64,000 nucleotides of DNA from Vibrio sp. D404a (GTDB lineage Bacteria; Pseudomonadota; Gammaproteobacteria; Enterobacterales; Vibrionaceae), in the NCBI RefSeq assembly GCF_030248535.1, contig NZ_JAHGAJ010000005.1, positions 62,001 to 126,000 of the forward strand, written 5' to 3'. Shown piece after piece: positions 44,780 through 54,422 of this stretch (position 1 is the first letter of the stretch; the number at the start of each line of letters is the position of its first letter). The notes under the pieces are model-generated. The model did no database searches, was not told the DNA's origin, and saw only the letters and a list, made by a program, of their open reading frames with translations. Position numbers and translations under genes: made by a program.

Positions 44780-44807
44780 TAAGGGAAGAAGGCAAGCTCT
44801 TCCCTTA
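44780..44807 (+). other. intercistronic hairpin between hutX and hutZ
   Basis: TAAGGGAAGA / TCTTCCCTTA form a 10-bp stem with an 8-base loop in the 172-base gap. No U-run follows, so it is not a plain terminator; it may protect or process the transcript to set different HutX and HutZ levels. Confidence 0.5.
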
Positions 44808-44850
44808 GTAAAAATATAATAATTCAGAGAAAGTATACAAAGGAATTACC

Positions 44851-45381
44851 ATGGAACAGCAAGTAAAACAAGAACGTCTTCAAGGTCGTTTAGGTCCAGA
44901 AATCAAAGAGTTCCGCCAAGAACGCCGTACGCTGCAACTGGCTACTGTTGATGAAGAAGGCCGCCCAAACGTTAGCTACGCGCCGTTTGTTCAAAACCAA
45001 GAGGGCTATTTTGTTTTAATTTCTGATATTGCGCGTCACGCTCGTAACCTTAAGGCGAACCCGCAAGTTTCATTGATGATGATCGAAGACGAAGAGAGCT
45101 CAAAGCAGCTTTACGCACGCAAGCGTCTAACTTTTGATGCAACGGCATCAGTGGTAGAGCGTGAGAGCGAGCTTTGGACACAAGTTATTGCTCAAATGAA
45201 AGATCGTTTTGGTGAGATCATTGATGGTCTGAGCCAACTGCAAGACTTCTCACTATTCAACCTTAAAGCTGAAAACGGTCTATTCGTAAAAGGCTTTGGT
45301 CAGGCTTACCAAGTATCTGGTGATGATCTAGTGGACTTCGTTCACCTACAAGAAGGTCACAAAAAAGTATCTAACGAGTAA
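44851..45381 (+). CDS. hutZ: HutZ, heme-degrading enzyme
   Basis: Heme oxygenase-like protein of the HugZ/pyridoxamine-phosphate-oxidase split-barrel fold (176 aa), which degrades imported heme and releases iron. The N-terminus GRLGPEIKEFRQERRTLQLATVDEEGRPNVSYAPFV and the C-terminal LFVKGFGQAYQVSGDDLV, followed by a histidine-bearing FVHLQEGHK tail, are typical; the heme ligand is a histidine of the tail. AAGGAA precedes the ATG. Confidence 0.94.
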   Translation: MEQQVKQERLQGRLGPEIKEFRQERRTLQLATVDEEGRPNVSYAPFVQNQEGYFVLISDIARHARNLKANPQVSLMMIEDEESSKQLYARKRLTFDATASVVERESELWTQVIAQMKDRFGEIIDGLSQLQDFSLFNLKAENGLFVKGFGQAYQVSGDDLVDFVHLQEGHKKVSNE

Positions 45382-45405
45382 TCTTACTTTTTTATCCGAT
45401 GATTA

Positions 45406-45437
45406 AATGGCTCTCACCCTAGGTGGGAGCCATTTTT
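45406..45437 (+). terminator. terminator of hutZ
   Basis: ATGGCTCTCACC / GGTGGGAGCCAT (one mismatch) followed by six T. Confidence 0.88.
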
Positions 45438-45520
45438 TATGCGTTCAGGATGACGTTTGTGTTTGCTTTTGCCAAAGTAATATCTAATAGTGTGCCCGAG
45501 CCACACATGAGGAGCGTTAA

Positions 45521-46057
45521 GTGAAACCAGTAAGCCGAGATTGGGATGAGTTCTGTTACCCATTTATTTATGAAGAGAGCCCAGCATGCGATTTTGAAAT
45601 CCTGTCTGATGAGCTTTGCTGTCGAATAGGTTTGGTTCTTACGATGGAACTAGAGCCTCAAGTGCGTGACGTTTTGGCTCGTCTGCAACCCAATGTTTAT
45701 CACCTAAATGGCTCGGTACGCGGTAAATTGGCGATCACAGAACAAGATTTAGATGAACTCAAGGCCGATTACCATGCAATCCGAGAGAGACTAGAGGGTG
45801 GGTTTTCTGGCTTTGTCTTACCGGGAGGCAGCCGTGTTGCCAGCGAGCTGCATTTAGCCCGCTGCCAAGCTAAAAAAGTCGTGAGAGCTTTAGTTGCGAT
45901 TGAGCACAGTGGTAAGAAGTCACCCGCGGATATTCTGTTTAAATACGCCAACCTAGTCGCCAACACCCTATATGCTCTGGCTTCGTTAACCAATTTCATA
46001 GAGGGCGTGGAAGAGGTGGAGTTTGTTAGCAAAAGCTACCCAATGCCGAAGAAATAA
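45521..46057 (+). CDS. degenerate PduO-type cobalamin adenosyltransferase-like protein
   Basis: The fold is that of PduO-type ATP:cob(I)alamin adenosyltransferases: a helical N-terminus about residues 27-90 and GFVLPGGSRVASELHLAR (about 97-114), close to the FILPGG...LHxAR signature. In active enzymes the next residues are RRAER, whose arginine and glutamate bind ATP and cobalamin; here they are KKVVR (118-122). The conserved acidic site is therefore altered, and activity is doubtful. It lies just after the hut operon terminator, as an independent gene, and may bind a tetrapyrrole or ATP. Confidence 0.7.
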   Translation: MKPVSRDWDEFCYPFIYEESPACDFEILSDELCCRIGLVLTMELEPQVRDVLARLQPNVYHLNGSVRGKLAITEQDLDELKADYHAIRERLEGGFSGFVLPGGSRVASELHLARCQAKKVVRALVAIEHSGKKSPADILFKYANLVANTLYALASLTNFIEGVEEVEFVSKSYPMPKK

Positions 46058-46108
46058 GAAATAACGCAAGAAATAGAGCACCTTATAGCGGTGAGATATT
46101 ACTCACCG

Positions 46109-47035
46109 TTAAATGGTTATTTTCTGCTTATTAGGTGCATTTTCAAGGCTTTTCGCACCTTTTAGCATCGCTTCTATCAGCTCACCGGCGTTAAATTTCT
46201 CTAACGCCTCATGAGCGCCAACCTGCTGTGCGCGGTCGACACAAATCTCGCTCGACAACGATGTATGCAAAATACAGTAAGCGTGACGAAGTGTGTCATC
46301 GTTCTGTACTTCAAATGCTAATTCATAGCCATCAAGCCCCGGCATCTCTATATCACTCACCAATAGATCTATGGCTTGTCCGCGTTGAGCCTGTTCGCGC
46401 ATCAAGTTGAGTGCATCCATACCGTTGTTACAAATACTGTAAGGAATGTTGATGCTATCGAGTGCATCAGAGAGCTGTTTTCTTGCGATCAGGGAATCAT
46501 CGACCAATAGAATGTTGAGGGCTTTAAGACGCTCACGCTCTATGTCGGTCAGCATAGGGATCTGCGCATTTTCATACTCTGGATAGATCTTTGATAACAG
46601 CAGTTCGACGTCAAGCATCTGTACGATGCGATCTTCAAAGCGAGTAATACCCGTTACGAAAACATTTTGTCCCACGCTAGCGGGTGGCGATTCAATGCTA
46701 CGCCAATCACACTCGATGATCTTATCGATAGAGCGAACTAAGAAGGCGACTACGGTTCTCAAGCAATCTGTGACGATCAAAACACAGCTTTGGTACTCTT
46801 CTGGTGAGATAGGACGAAAGCCCACTGCAGCCGACATATCGATAACAGGAACGGTAAGGTCGCGAATAGTGACAGTGCCGATAACATGGTGATGAGAGTA
46901 GGGAAGCTGAGTCATTGGCTGAAAGGGAACGATCTCTCTCACTTTCAATGTGCCTATAGCAAAACTCTGAGTTAGAGATAGCTTAAACATGAGCATCCCC
47001 TGAGACTGGCTCGCCTTGCTGATCGTTTTCGCCAT
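46109..47035 (-). CDS. cheV: CheV chemotaxis coupling protein
   Basis: CheW-like domain (about residues 12-150, IGTLKVREIVPF and VTGITRFEDRIVQMLDVE) joined to a response-regulator receiver domain (about 175-300), with the phosphoacceptor aspartate in LVSDIEMPGLDGYEL and the conserved LLVDDSLIARKQ start. It couples chemoreceptors to CheA and can be phosphorylated for adaptation. Vibrios carry several cheV copies, so this is one paralogue. Unlinked to other che genes here. Confidence 0.93.
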   Translation of the reverse strand: MAKTISKASQSQGMLMFKLSLTQSFAIGTLKVREIVPFQPMTQLPYSHHHVIGTVTIRDLTVPVIDMSAAVGFRPISPEEYQSCVLIVTDCLRTVVAFLVRSIDKIIECDWRSIESPPASVGQNVFVTGITRFEDRIVQMLDVELLLSKIYPEYENAQIPMLTDIERERLKALNILLVDDSLIARKQLSDALDSINIPYSICNNGMDALNLMREQAQRGQAIDLLVSDIEMPGLDGYELAFEVQNDDTLRHAYCILHTSLSSEICVDRAQQVGAHEALEKFNAGELIEAMLKGAKSLENAPNKQKITI

Positions 47036-47216
47036 TGTTGTCTCCTGATTTCGTCACTGTTTTGTTATTTATAAAAATCAATGTAAAGGGAATTGGGCGG
47101 TGCGGCAAGGGACTGAATCAATTTTACCGTTCTTTTAGGCCATGCAGGGCTTAATGGAGTGAAGATTGCTCAGTCTTGAGTTAAAATCGGCGCATCGCAA
47201 CACAATGAGAATGATC

Positions 47217-47495
47217 ATGGCAAGAACCGCAGCAGCGCTTCACATCTTGGTGAAGCATAAAGAACAGGCAGAAGACATCATTAAGCAGCTGAAAAAAGGC
47301 GCTAAGTTTCAGACGCTCGCTAAGAAGTACTCAACCTGCCCATCAGGTAAAAAAGGCGGCGACTTAGGTGAGTTTAAAAAGGGCCAAATGGTGCCTCAGT
47401 TCGACAAAGTGTGCTTTACCGGAGAAACATTAGTGCCACACTTGGTGAAAACCAAATTCGGCTGGCACGTAGTGAAAGTGCTTTACCGCACCTAG
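47217..47495 (+). CDS. ppiC: parvulin peptidyl-prolyl isomerase
   Basis: A single-domain cytoplasmic parvulin (92 aa), very close to E. coli Ppi[41 protein letters not shown] and [10 protein letters not shown], ending [11 protein letters not shown]. It catalyses cis-trans isomerisation of proline peptide bonds. I start at 47217 to match PpiC; the frame continues 17 codons upstream. Confidence 0.95.
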   Translation: MARTAAALHILVKHKEQAEDIIKQLKKGAKFQTLAKKYSTCPSGKKGGDLGEFKKGQMVPQFDKVCFTGETLVPHLVKTKFGWHVVKVLYRT

Positions 47496-47520
47496 CTGTA
47501 AGCATTCAATGGAATATAGA

Positions 47521-47544
47521 GGAGCGTAAATACGCTCCTTTTTT
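47521..47544 (+). terminator. terminator of ppiC
   Basis: GGAGCGT / ACGCTCC (4-base loop AAAT) followed by six T. Confidence 0.9.
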
Positions 47545-47712
47545 GCTACCTACGGCAGGTTTTATTGAGATATGGCGGAGCGCTTCATCCCAAATGTTGT
47601 GCGATATTCTAGGCTACGCCCTGTTTTATCCCCCTAAGCCCTTATTGGTTAGGAGGATGGAAATTTAAGGCATGGCAATATAATGAACGGCATTCTTAGA
47701 TAAAATTTATCT

Positions 47713-47748
47713 GCAACCTTCGTTTTATACTCTGTAGTTTAAGGTTGC
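47713..47748. promoter_or_regulatory. inverted repeats upstream of the amylase gene
   Basis: GCAACCTT and AAGGTTGC are perfect complements with a 20-base spacer, ending 24 bases before the start codon, immediately preceded by the near-palindrome AGATAAAATTTATCT (47698-47712). Either could be an operator. Confidence 0.35.
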
Positions 47749-47772
47749 GACTGAGTTTGGTAGGAGAACCAC

Positions 47773-49170
47773 ATGGAGAGTTCAGCAATGTTAAACCAAC
47801 CAGCCACAGATGTTATTTTGCACGCCTTTGATTGGCGTTACGCGGACATCGCAGACAACGCTGCACTGATTCAAGAACTAGGTTACAAATCAGTATTGGT
47901 TTCACCCGCAATGAAGTCGCTTCGTAGCGACAAGAACAAACCACAACAGAAACCAACCCAATGGTGGCAGCGCTACCAACCCCAAGATTATCGTGTTATC
48001 GACAACGAATTAGGCGATACGTTGGATTTCGCCGCTATGGTCGATACGCTTAAACAGCATGGCCTTAGAACCTATGTTGATGTGGTGTTTAACCACATGG
48101 CGAATGAGTCAAGCATTCGCAGCGATCTAACGTACCCAAATAAAACTGACCTTAACGCTTACCAACAAGAGCGCGAATATTACGATTCGATATGCCTCTT
48201 TGGTGATTTGTCGAAACCATTGTTTGATGAGAATGACTTCGTTGAGGCGTTTGGCATCAAGAACTGGCGCGACAAATGGGAAGTGCAAAATGGCCGCATC
48301 ACGGGCGGACCGACGGATCCGGGGCTGCCGACTTTATTGGACAACGATAACGTTGTAGAGCAGCAACGCAGTTACCTCAAAGCGCTTAAAGCAATGGGCG
48401 TGAAAGGCTTCCGTATTGATGCTGCCAAGCATATGAGCCTGTCACACCTGCGTAAGGTGTGGACGGATGACATTTGTGAACAGATGCATATCTTTGGTGA
48501 GATTATTACCGATGGCGGAGCGACGGAAGAAGAGTACGAGCTCTTTCTAGAGCCGTATCTTAAGCACACGCGTTTAGGTGCTTATGATTTCCCACTGTTT
48601 AACACCATATTCAAGGCGTTCGACAAAAAGGGCAGTTTTAAGTCGTTGATCAACCCTTACTGTTTCGGTCAGGCGTTGTCGAATACCCGTGCGATTACGT
48701 TTGCTGTGACTCATGATATTCCGAATAACGATGTATTCCTTGAATATGTGATGGGAGAAGAGGCGGAGCAGCTCGCTACGGCATTCATCTTAGGTCGAGA
48801 TGGCGGTGTGCCATTGGTGTACAGTGAACTCGATACCAGTGGAATCAAAGACAGTAACGGACAACCTCGCTGGCTCAATGATTGGAAAGCGCCGTATATG
48901 CGCGGCATGATTCAATTCCACAACCATGTTCATGGCGAGACAATGCGCGTGGTTGAGGCGAATGACGACTTGCTGGTATTTGTTCGTGGCGATAAAGGCA
49001 TTGTGGTGATCAACAAATCCAAGCGCAGCAAGACCGCGACTCTAACATGGTGTGGTTCCGTAGTTGATACACTGACGGGTAAGACGTTTGAGAGCAAAGA
49101 GAAGACACTGACATTGAATGTGGCGTCGAACAGTTGCTTGATGCTGTTAGCTCAGCCAGAGAGTGCTTAG
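47773..49170 (+). CDS. cytoplasmic GH13 alpha-amylase family enzyme
   Basis: Alpha-glucan hydrolase or transferase of family GH13 (465 aa). The four conserved regions are seen: DVVFNHM (about residues 98-104), GFRIDAAKHM with the nucleophile aspartate (about 213), the general acid in MHIFGEIIT (about 237), and FAVTHDIPNND (about 313), where the usual HD is present. It has no signal peptide, so it acts on intracellular glucan or imported oligosaccharides. A C-terminal beta domain begins near residue 375. AGGAG lies 6 bases before the ATG. Confidence 0.9.
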   Translation: MESSAMLNQPATDVILHAFDWRYADIADNAALIQELGYKSVLVSPAMKSLRSDKNKPQQKPTQWWQRYQPQDYRVIDNELGDTLDFAAMVDTLKQHGLRTYVDVVFNHMANESSIRSDLTYPNKTDLNAYQQEREYYDSICLFGDLSKPLFDENDFVEAFGIKNWRDKWEVQNGRITGGPTDPGLPTLLDNDNVVEQQRSYLKALKAMGVKGFRIDAAKHMSLSHLRKVWTDDICEQMHIFGEIITDGGATEEEYELFLEPYLKHTRLGAYDFPLFNTIFKAFDKKGSFKSLINPYCFGQALSNTRAITFAVTHDIPNNDVFLEYVMGEEAEQLATAFILGRDGGVPLVYSELDTSGIKDSNGQPRWLNDWKAPYMRGMIQFHNHVHGETMRVVEANDDLLVFVRGDKGIVVINKSKRSKTATLTWCGSVVDTLTGKTFESKEKTLTLNVASNSCLMLLAQPESA

Positions 49171-49227
49171 CTTTAGTTTGATTCAAAGCTTAAGCTTCAT
49201 CACTTGTGTTATAAAATACTGATAAAA

Positions 49228-49265
49228 AAGGCCGGTTTGATATTCAAACCGGCCTTTGATTTTTG
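49228..49265 (+). terminator. bidirectional terminator
   Basis: AAAGGCCGGTTTGA / TCAAACCGGCCTTT with a 3-base loop, then TTTTT after GA. Confidence 0.85.
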
Positions 49266-49333
49266 CTTCGTATAACGATTAAGCTACTGTTTTAATGAAG
49301 CTAATGTTTTGCTGAAGTAAATGTTTTAAGAAG

Positions 49334-51205
49334 CTACACGATGAACTTGTTTAATAGCTCATCTTGTTGGCGAACGTTGTCCGTTTGGATTTGCATCGCT
49401 TCATTCGCTTGTTGTGCAGACTCTGATACCTGAGTAGACAGGTCTTTGATCTTCACAGTGTTGTTGTTGATCTCTTCTGCAACTAAGCTCTGCTCTTCCG
49501 CCGCCGATGCAATCTGAATGTTCATATCAGAGATACGTTGAATCGCATCGCGGATACGGTCGAGTGCCGAGTTCGCTTGCTGAGCGCGTTCTACGGCATC
49601 TGTCGCCGTGTCTTTGCTCTGATTCATCGCATTCGATACCGAGCTTGCACCAGCTTGAAGCTGTTCAATCATGTTACGAATCTCAGTGGTCGATTCTTGA
49701 GTACGCTGTGCTAGAGTACGAACCTCATCAGCAACGACCGCAAAACCACGACCTGATTCACCCGCACGTGCGGCTTCAATAGCTGCATTCAATGCCAGTA
49801 GGTTTGTTTGGTCAGCAATGTCGTTGATTACTTTCAAGATTGTTTCGATGTTTGCTGTCGCAGACTCAAGAACTTCAACTTCTGCTACCGCTTGGTCGAT
49901 ACGAGATGACAAGTTATCAATCGCTTGAGTTGTATCGCTTACTACCGAAGTACCGTCCAGCGTTGCTTCATCTGCTTCACGAGCCGCTGCTGCTGCGCCT
50001 TGAGCATTGTTTGCTACTTCGGTCGCGGTTACTGCCATCTCGTTCATTGCTGTTGCTAGCTGCTCAAGCTCTTGCAGTTGAGTGCCCATAGCATTTGCTG
50101 ACTCTTCAGCGCCTTGAACCGTTATCTCTGTACCGCGTTTGATTTCAACACCAATTGCTTTCGACTGAATGATCTGCTTTTGCAGGTTTTCAGTGAAGGT
50201 ATTGAAGCCTTTAGCTAGCTCAGAGAACTCTTGATCTGTGTTAGTGTCTAGGCGTTTAGTCAGGTCACCTTGACCGCTTGCTACATCGTTGATCGCTTCA
50301 TTAAGCGCATCCAGTGGACGCATCAATACGCGAATCAGTACAGTCAGAGCAATCACACTCAGTACAACCGCAATCAAAGAGTAAATGATTGAGCTGTTTT
50401 TTAGTTCTGCGACTGTTTGGAACGCGATTTCTTCATCGAGAATTGCACCCACGTACCAGTTTTCACTTGGGATATGAGTAAAGCTAACAAGGAATGGTTT
50501 GCCATCGATTTCAATAGACTGCGAACCCTCGCGAATAGAGGCTTGTGGTAGGTAGCTTGAAAGCTTCTCACCGTTATTCTTCGCATCTGGGTGGGCAATG
50601 GTGGTGCCTTCTGCTGTCACTAGGAATAGGTAGCCCGCATCGAATAGGTTTACCTTATTCACAAGTGTCGCAAGGTTAGTCAGTTCTAGGTCGTAGAACA
50701 TACCTGCTGTGAATTGACCGTTGTCCTTAACCGGTGTACCAACAGAAATGATTACTTTCTTGCTCGATGCATCTACATAAGGTGCCGTTACAACAAGAGA
50801 GTTTTTCGATTTTGCATCGATATACCAAGGGCGAACACGAGGGTCGTAATCTGGACCCGCTTCCCAACCATCGTCGTTTTCAATCACAAAGCCATTGGCT
50901 TCATAACCAAAACCGACCGCTAAGAAGCTGCTCTTGAGTTTTGGTTTCTCAAGGATCGTTTTAACGTAATCACGGTCTTGTGGCGCTATCTCGATAACCT
51001 CTGTTGTCGATTGAGCGAGTGCTTTTTTGGCCGTCATTTCTGAAACAACCGTATTTTTTACACCTGCAACCATCTCTTTGAGGCTGGCATTGACGTGATT
51101 CTCAACGGCTCCTCGAACGGTGTATAGTTGCTGAATAGACAGTAGTGATACTGTGACTAGCAGTAAGGCCGATGATGCTGCGACCACCTTATGGCTAAAT
51201 TTCAT
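49334..51205 (-). CDS. methyl-accepting chemotaxis protein, amino-acid dCACHE type
   Basis: A chemoreceptor of 623 residues: N-terminal helix (about 8-28), periplasmic dCACHE domain (about 35-275), second helix (about 276-297), HAMP (about 298-350) and signalling domain with the conserved hairpin tip [19 protein letters not shown]. The ligand domain has the complete dCACHE amino-acid motif Y-x4-R-x-W-Y-x14-Y-x28-D as Y120, R125, W127, Y128, Y143 and D172, so amino acids are its expected attractants. V. cholerae Mlp24 and Mlp37 are the same type. A sigma-28 promoter lies upstream. Confidence 0.93.
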   Translation of the reverse strand: MKFSHKVVAASSALLLVTVSLLSIQQLYTVRGAVENHVNASLKEMVAGVKNTVVSEMTAKKALAQSTTEVIEIAPQDRDYVKTILEKPKLKSSFLAVGFGYEANGFVIENDDGWEAGPDYDPRVRPWYIDAKSKNSLVVTAPYVDASSKKVIISVGTPVKDNGQFTAGMFYDLELTNLATLVNKVNLFDAGYLFLVTAEGTTIAHPDAKNNGEKLSSYLPQASIREGSQSIEIDGKPFLVSFTHIPSENWYVGAILDEEIAFQTVAELKNSSIIYSLIAVVLSVIALTVLIRVLMRPLDALNEAINDVASGQGDLTKRLDTNTDQEFSELAKGFNTFTENLQKQIIQSKAIGVEIKRGTEITVQGAEESANAMGTQLQELEQLATAMNEMAVTATEVANNAQGAAAAAREADEATLDGTSVVSDTTQAIDNLSSRIDQAVAEVEVLESATANIETILKVINDIADQTNLLALNAAIEAARAGESGRGFAVVADEVRTLAQRTQESTTEIRNMIEQLQAGASSVSNAMNQSKDTATDAVERAQQANSALDRIRDAIQRISDMNIQIASAAEEQSLVAEEINNNTVKIKDLSTQVSESAQQANEAMQIQTDNVRQQDELLNKFIV

Positions 51206-51270
51206 TTAATAATCCCCTTCTCACAGGCTTTGCGAAGACCAAATTAACTATTGTTTTTATTGTTCTATAT

Positions 51271-51297
51271 ATATCGGCAAATAAATTTCTTACTTGA
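51271..51297 (-). promoter_or_regulatory. sigma-28 (FliA) promoter of the chemoreceptor gene
   Basis: On the minus strand TCAA (51294-51297) and GCCGATAT (51271-51278) are separated by 15 bases, matching the sigma-28 pattern TAAA/TCAA-N15-GCCGATAA. The site lies 66 bases before the receptor's start codon, the expected place for a motility-class promoter. Confidence 0.75.
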
Positions 51298-51570
51298 AGA
51301 TATTTTCACAAAAAAGATTACAAAACCACAACAAAATAAACAACATAAAATTCCGTATGCTGCTCATTTATATATTTATCATTAAAGTTCATAGACTTGT
51401 GATAACAAACTGTCATTCGTTTGCGCGCCCATGATGCATAAGGCTTGGGCTCTTTTTATGCCAAGCAACAAGAGGTGTTAACCTAGTTATTTTCTCAGTG
51501 TATGGAAGGGTTGTAATTTATAGAGGGGGAAGGGTGGTTAAATATTGTGCAGCTTGTTTTATATACGCAG

Positions 51571-51602
51571 GAAAATAAAAAGCCCCACATAAGTGAGGCT
51601 TT
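51571..51602 (-). terminator. terminator of the YjiH-type gene
   Basis: On the minus strand GCCTCAC-TTAT-GTGGGGC (one G-U pair) is followed by UUUUUAUUUU. Confidence 0.8.
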
Positions 51603-51625
51603 AAATATAATTGTACGACGTTTAT

Positions 51626-52996
51626 TTAGAATATCATATGCGCGACACCAGCGATAACTGGAAGCGTAATCAGCGTACGAAGAATAAAGATGATAAACAG
51701 TTCAAAAATGTTAACTGGAATCTTACTACCCAGTAGTAGAGCACCCACTTCAGACATGTAGATAAGCTGTGTTACCGACATTGCTGCAATCACGAAACGT
51801 GTCATCTCGTTATCAATTGAGGCTGCAAGAATCGCTGGGATAAACATGTCTGCAAAACCAACAACGATAGTCTCAGACGCTGCTACAGCCTCAGGCACAC
51901 CCAGTAGCTCTAGGAATGGAATGAATGGCTGACCCAGAATAGCGAAGATAGACGTGTACTCAGCGATGATCAGTGCGATGGTACCTAAACCCATAACGAC
52001 AGGTAGTACACCAAACACCATATCAACGGCGTTACGAACGCCTTCACCGAAGACACCTTTCGCTGATTTCACTTGTGATGCTTTGTTAACCGCAAGTTCA
52101 AGACCCCAAGAGAAGGTACTGTGACCAGCAGGGATTGCGTCTGCGTCTTCTTTTGGTTTAGAGCCATCGATAAAGGTATCTTTCTTCATGCTCAGTGGCG
52201 GTAGGCGAGGAATAACAACCGCCGCAACGAAACCCGCTAAACAGATAGCTGCGTAGAAAGGCAGGAATAGGTGCTCTAGTTCTACCTGTGCGATAACCAC
52301 TAGGCTGAATGTAATAGAAACCGCAGAGAACGTCGTACCAACAACCGCAGCCTCACGCTGAGTGTAGAACTTATTTTCGTACTGCTTGCTGGTTAGCAGG
52401 ATACCAACGCTACCATCACCTAACCAAGAGGCCATACAGTCGATTGCACTACGACCCGGAAGGTTGAAGATTGGACGCATTACTTTACTTAGTAGTGTGC
52501 CAAATAGCTCGAGTAAGCCGAAGTTAAGCAGTAACGGTAGTAGTAGACCAGCAAAAATGAATACAGAGAATAGCGTTGGCAGTAGGCCTTCAAGCACGAG
52601 ACCGCCAGTATTCTCTTCCCATACCGCCATTGGACCAACTTGGAAGAAGGTCATCACTGCCGCAGCACCACCAATAACGCGCACAGCTAGCCAAAGTGGA
52701 GATGGGTTGAATAAACCGTTTAAGAATGGGCTAGATTGAATAAAAGCGGGCTTGAAAAGTTTAGTGCAAAGTGACGCAACCGCCATAAACGCAACAATTG
52801 CAGTAATTGCAGGGACCAAAACATCACCAAAAACGGCTTGGATTGATTTAGCAAGGATTGCAACGGGAATAGTTAGATCGCCTTCATAGCTGATAGGTGC
52901 CATGAATAAGAATAAACCGATGAGCGAAGGGATTAAGAAAATCCAGAAACTGCTTTTTGATTTTTCAGTATTCGCAGTGTTCATGTTGTTAGACAT
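51626..52996 (-). CDS. YjiH family Gate-domain membrane protein
   Basis: An inner-membrane protein (456 aa, about ten helices) of the YjiH group, with nucleoside-recognition Gate domains (about residues 145-260 and 350-450). LPGRSAIDCMASWLGDGSVGILLTSKQY and GVPEAVAASETIVVGFADMFIPAIL are its most conserved parts. The cargo is unknown; related Gate proteins transport nucleosides. It is monocistronic. Confidence 0.85.
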   Translation of the reverse strand: MSNNMNTANTEKSKSSFWIFLIPSLIGLFLFMAPISYEGDLTIPVAILAKSIQAVFGDVLVPAITAIVAFMAVASLCTKLFKPAFIQSSPFLNGLFNPSPLWLAVRVIGGAAAVMTFFQVGPMAVWEENTGGLVLEGLLPTLFSVFIFAGLLLPLLLNFGLLELFGTLLSKVMRPIFNLPGRSAIDCMASWLGDGSVGILLTSKQYENKFYTQREAAVVGTTFSAVSITFSLVVIAQVELEHLFLPFYAAICLAGFVAAVVIPRLPPLSMKKDTFIDGSKPKEDADAIPAGHSTFSWGLELAVNKASQVKSAKGVFGEGVRNAVDMVFGVLPVVMGLGTIALIIAEYTSIFAILGQPFIPFLELLGVPEAVAASETIVVGFADMFIPAILAASIDNEMTRFVIAAMSVTQLIYMSEVGALLLGSKIPVNIFELFIIFILRTLITLPVIAGVAHMIF

Positions 52997-53223
52997 TGTA
53001 TAGTTCTCGTATATCTACTCGTAAAAAGCCACATCCTTGGCATTTTTATGCACTAAACATCCGTATTCTTTCATTTGCGGCAAGACTACATAGTATTATG
53101 CCAACTTGCAATACTATTCATCGTATATCGGTAAATATTCACCGTCGAAATTCTGCCATTGCCTGAAAGTCTAGTATAAAGTTTCGCAGATGTTACTTTT
53201 GTTTTGGTTGTGTTGCTAGCTTT

Positions 53224-53898
53224 TTATAAAAGATCGACCCTGTTTGTTTGGCGATATAGGTAGAGCCAATAAACAAAGGCAATCACAAACGCAAAAGAGG
53301 CTGGGAAAGCCAGAGCGGTGATTTGGTATTGTTGGAATAGGCATGCGCCAACGAGACCTCCAGACAAGAAACCCACCACGATGAACAAAAGCAGTTTTGC
53401 TTTACGTCGGTCGAAAGGCGTTCCTTTGAGACGCGCGCCAATCATGATGCCAAGATCAGTGATGATTCCGCTCATGTGAGTGGTTCGAATGATCGCACCG
53501 CTGTAGGTGGTGATCATCGCATTTTGAAGTCCACATGCCGCTGACGCGAAGTATTGACCATAGGCGTAGCCGTTAAGTAGCGCCCACAGAGCCGTGAACA
53601 GCAGTGCTCCTTCAATACAGAGAGCAACGCCATAGCGTCTTCCAAGTTTGAGTGCTTGGTTCTCGATAAAGAAACCACTAAACGCCGCACCTAGCATGAA
53701 GCTGATAATGATCAACAGTAGATGCCATGAGATCAAAGAAGGTGTCAGTAGGCTACTCCCTAGCAAAGACATAGTGCCCGAGAGGTGTGAAATTGCTTGA
53801 TGTTGGAATCCAAGCAGGCCAATTGCGTTGACACTGCCTGCCAAACCGGCAAGCAAGAGTGCACCATATTCTATCCAGCGAGGGAGTTTAGAGATCAT
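53224..53898 (-). CDS. DUF1275 (YoaK) family membrane protein
   Basis: A 224-residue integral membrane protein with six or so helices; the DUF1275 signature is in GLAGSVNAIGLLGFQHQAISHLSG (about residues 18-41) and QNAMITTYSGAIIRTTHMSGIITDLG (about 124-149). Family members are of unknown function. Monocistronic. Confidence 0.88.
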   Translation of the reverse strand: MISKLPRWIEYGALLLAGLAGSVNAIGLLGFQHQAISHLSGTMSLLGSSLLTPSLISWHLLLIIISFMLGAAFSGFFIENQALKLGRRYGVALCIEGALLFTALWALLNGYAYGQYFASAACGLQNAMITTYSGAIIRTTHMSGIITDLGIMIGARLKGTPFDRRKAKLLLFIVVGFLSGGLVGACLFQQYQITALAFPASFAFVIAFVYWLYLYRQTNRVDLL

Positions 53899-54002
53899 GC
53901 GCGTGGCCTGATAAATGAAAGAGGGGCGGATTATAACGCTAGCAAAATCTAACGCTAGCGCTGTTCATCAACAAGATTTGATCTTAGGCAATCAACCACG
54001 AA

Positions 54003-54422
54003 TTAGTTGAATCGTTCCATCTCGCAGTCAAACTTCACCCAGCCATGTTTACGTTCTTCATAGACTGAAAAGCTTGGAATAGGGAAGTCGCGCTCTTTGA
54101 AAAGACCAAGAGGGACGATTAAGGCCTCTGGTGCGCCTGTGGTTTGCAATAGCATGGTGGTACCGCATTTCGGGCAGAACTGATAGTGAACTTCATTGCC
54201 GCTGTCACTGATGCGAGAAAAGCTGGTGACTTCGCCACTGAGGGTGATCTGTTCGGTCGCAAATCGTGCTTGAACACCAAACACACTTCCAGTTCGCTTC
54301 TGGCATTCGTAGCAATGACAGACGGCCGTTCTTAATGGTTCTCCTCGGCAGACTAAGCTGACGGCACCACAACGACATTCACAACTTCTTACGGTCTTTT
54401 CATTTGCACTATTGGTATTCAT
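54003..54422 (-). CDS. GFA (glutathione-dependent formaldehyde-activating) family protein
   Basis: A small zinc-binding protein (139 aa) of the GFA / CENP-V family. Zinc ligands are in SCECRCGAVSLVC (about residues 14-26), CHCYECQ and FCPKCGTTM. The family's founding enzyme adds glutathione to formaldehyde, but most members have no known activity. I use ATG 54422; a TTG two codons earlier is possible. Confidence 0.87.
   Translation of the reverse strand: MNTNSANEKTVRSCECRCGAVSLVCRGEPLRTAVCHCYECQKRTGSVFGVQARFATEQITLSGEVTSFSRISDSGNEVHYQFCPKCGTTMLLQTTGAPEALIVPLGLFKERDFPIPSFSVYEERKHGWVKFDCEMERFN

Larger units (their letters stand above)
51206..51625. other. 420-bp region upstream of the chemoreceptor gene
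   Basis: It holds the sigma-28 promoter of the chemoreceptor gene and the terminator of the YjiH gene (both listed separately). The 270 bases between them hold nothing that I can support. Confidence 0.5.

Noticed and set aside
46088..46110. AGCGGTGAG / CTCACCGTT hairpin overlapping the cheV stop codon
   Set aside because: No U-run in either direction; it may weakly separate the converging genes but is not supported as a terminator.
47698..47712. AGATAAAATTTATCT as a LuxR/SmcR-type master quorum-sensing site
   Set aside because: The core is one base too long for the GATAAATTTATC consensus and the outer positions do not match.
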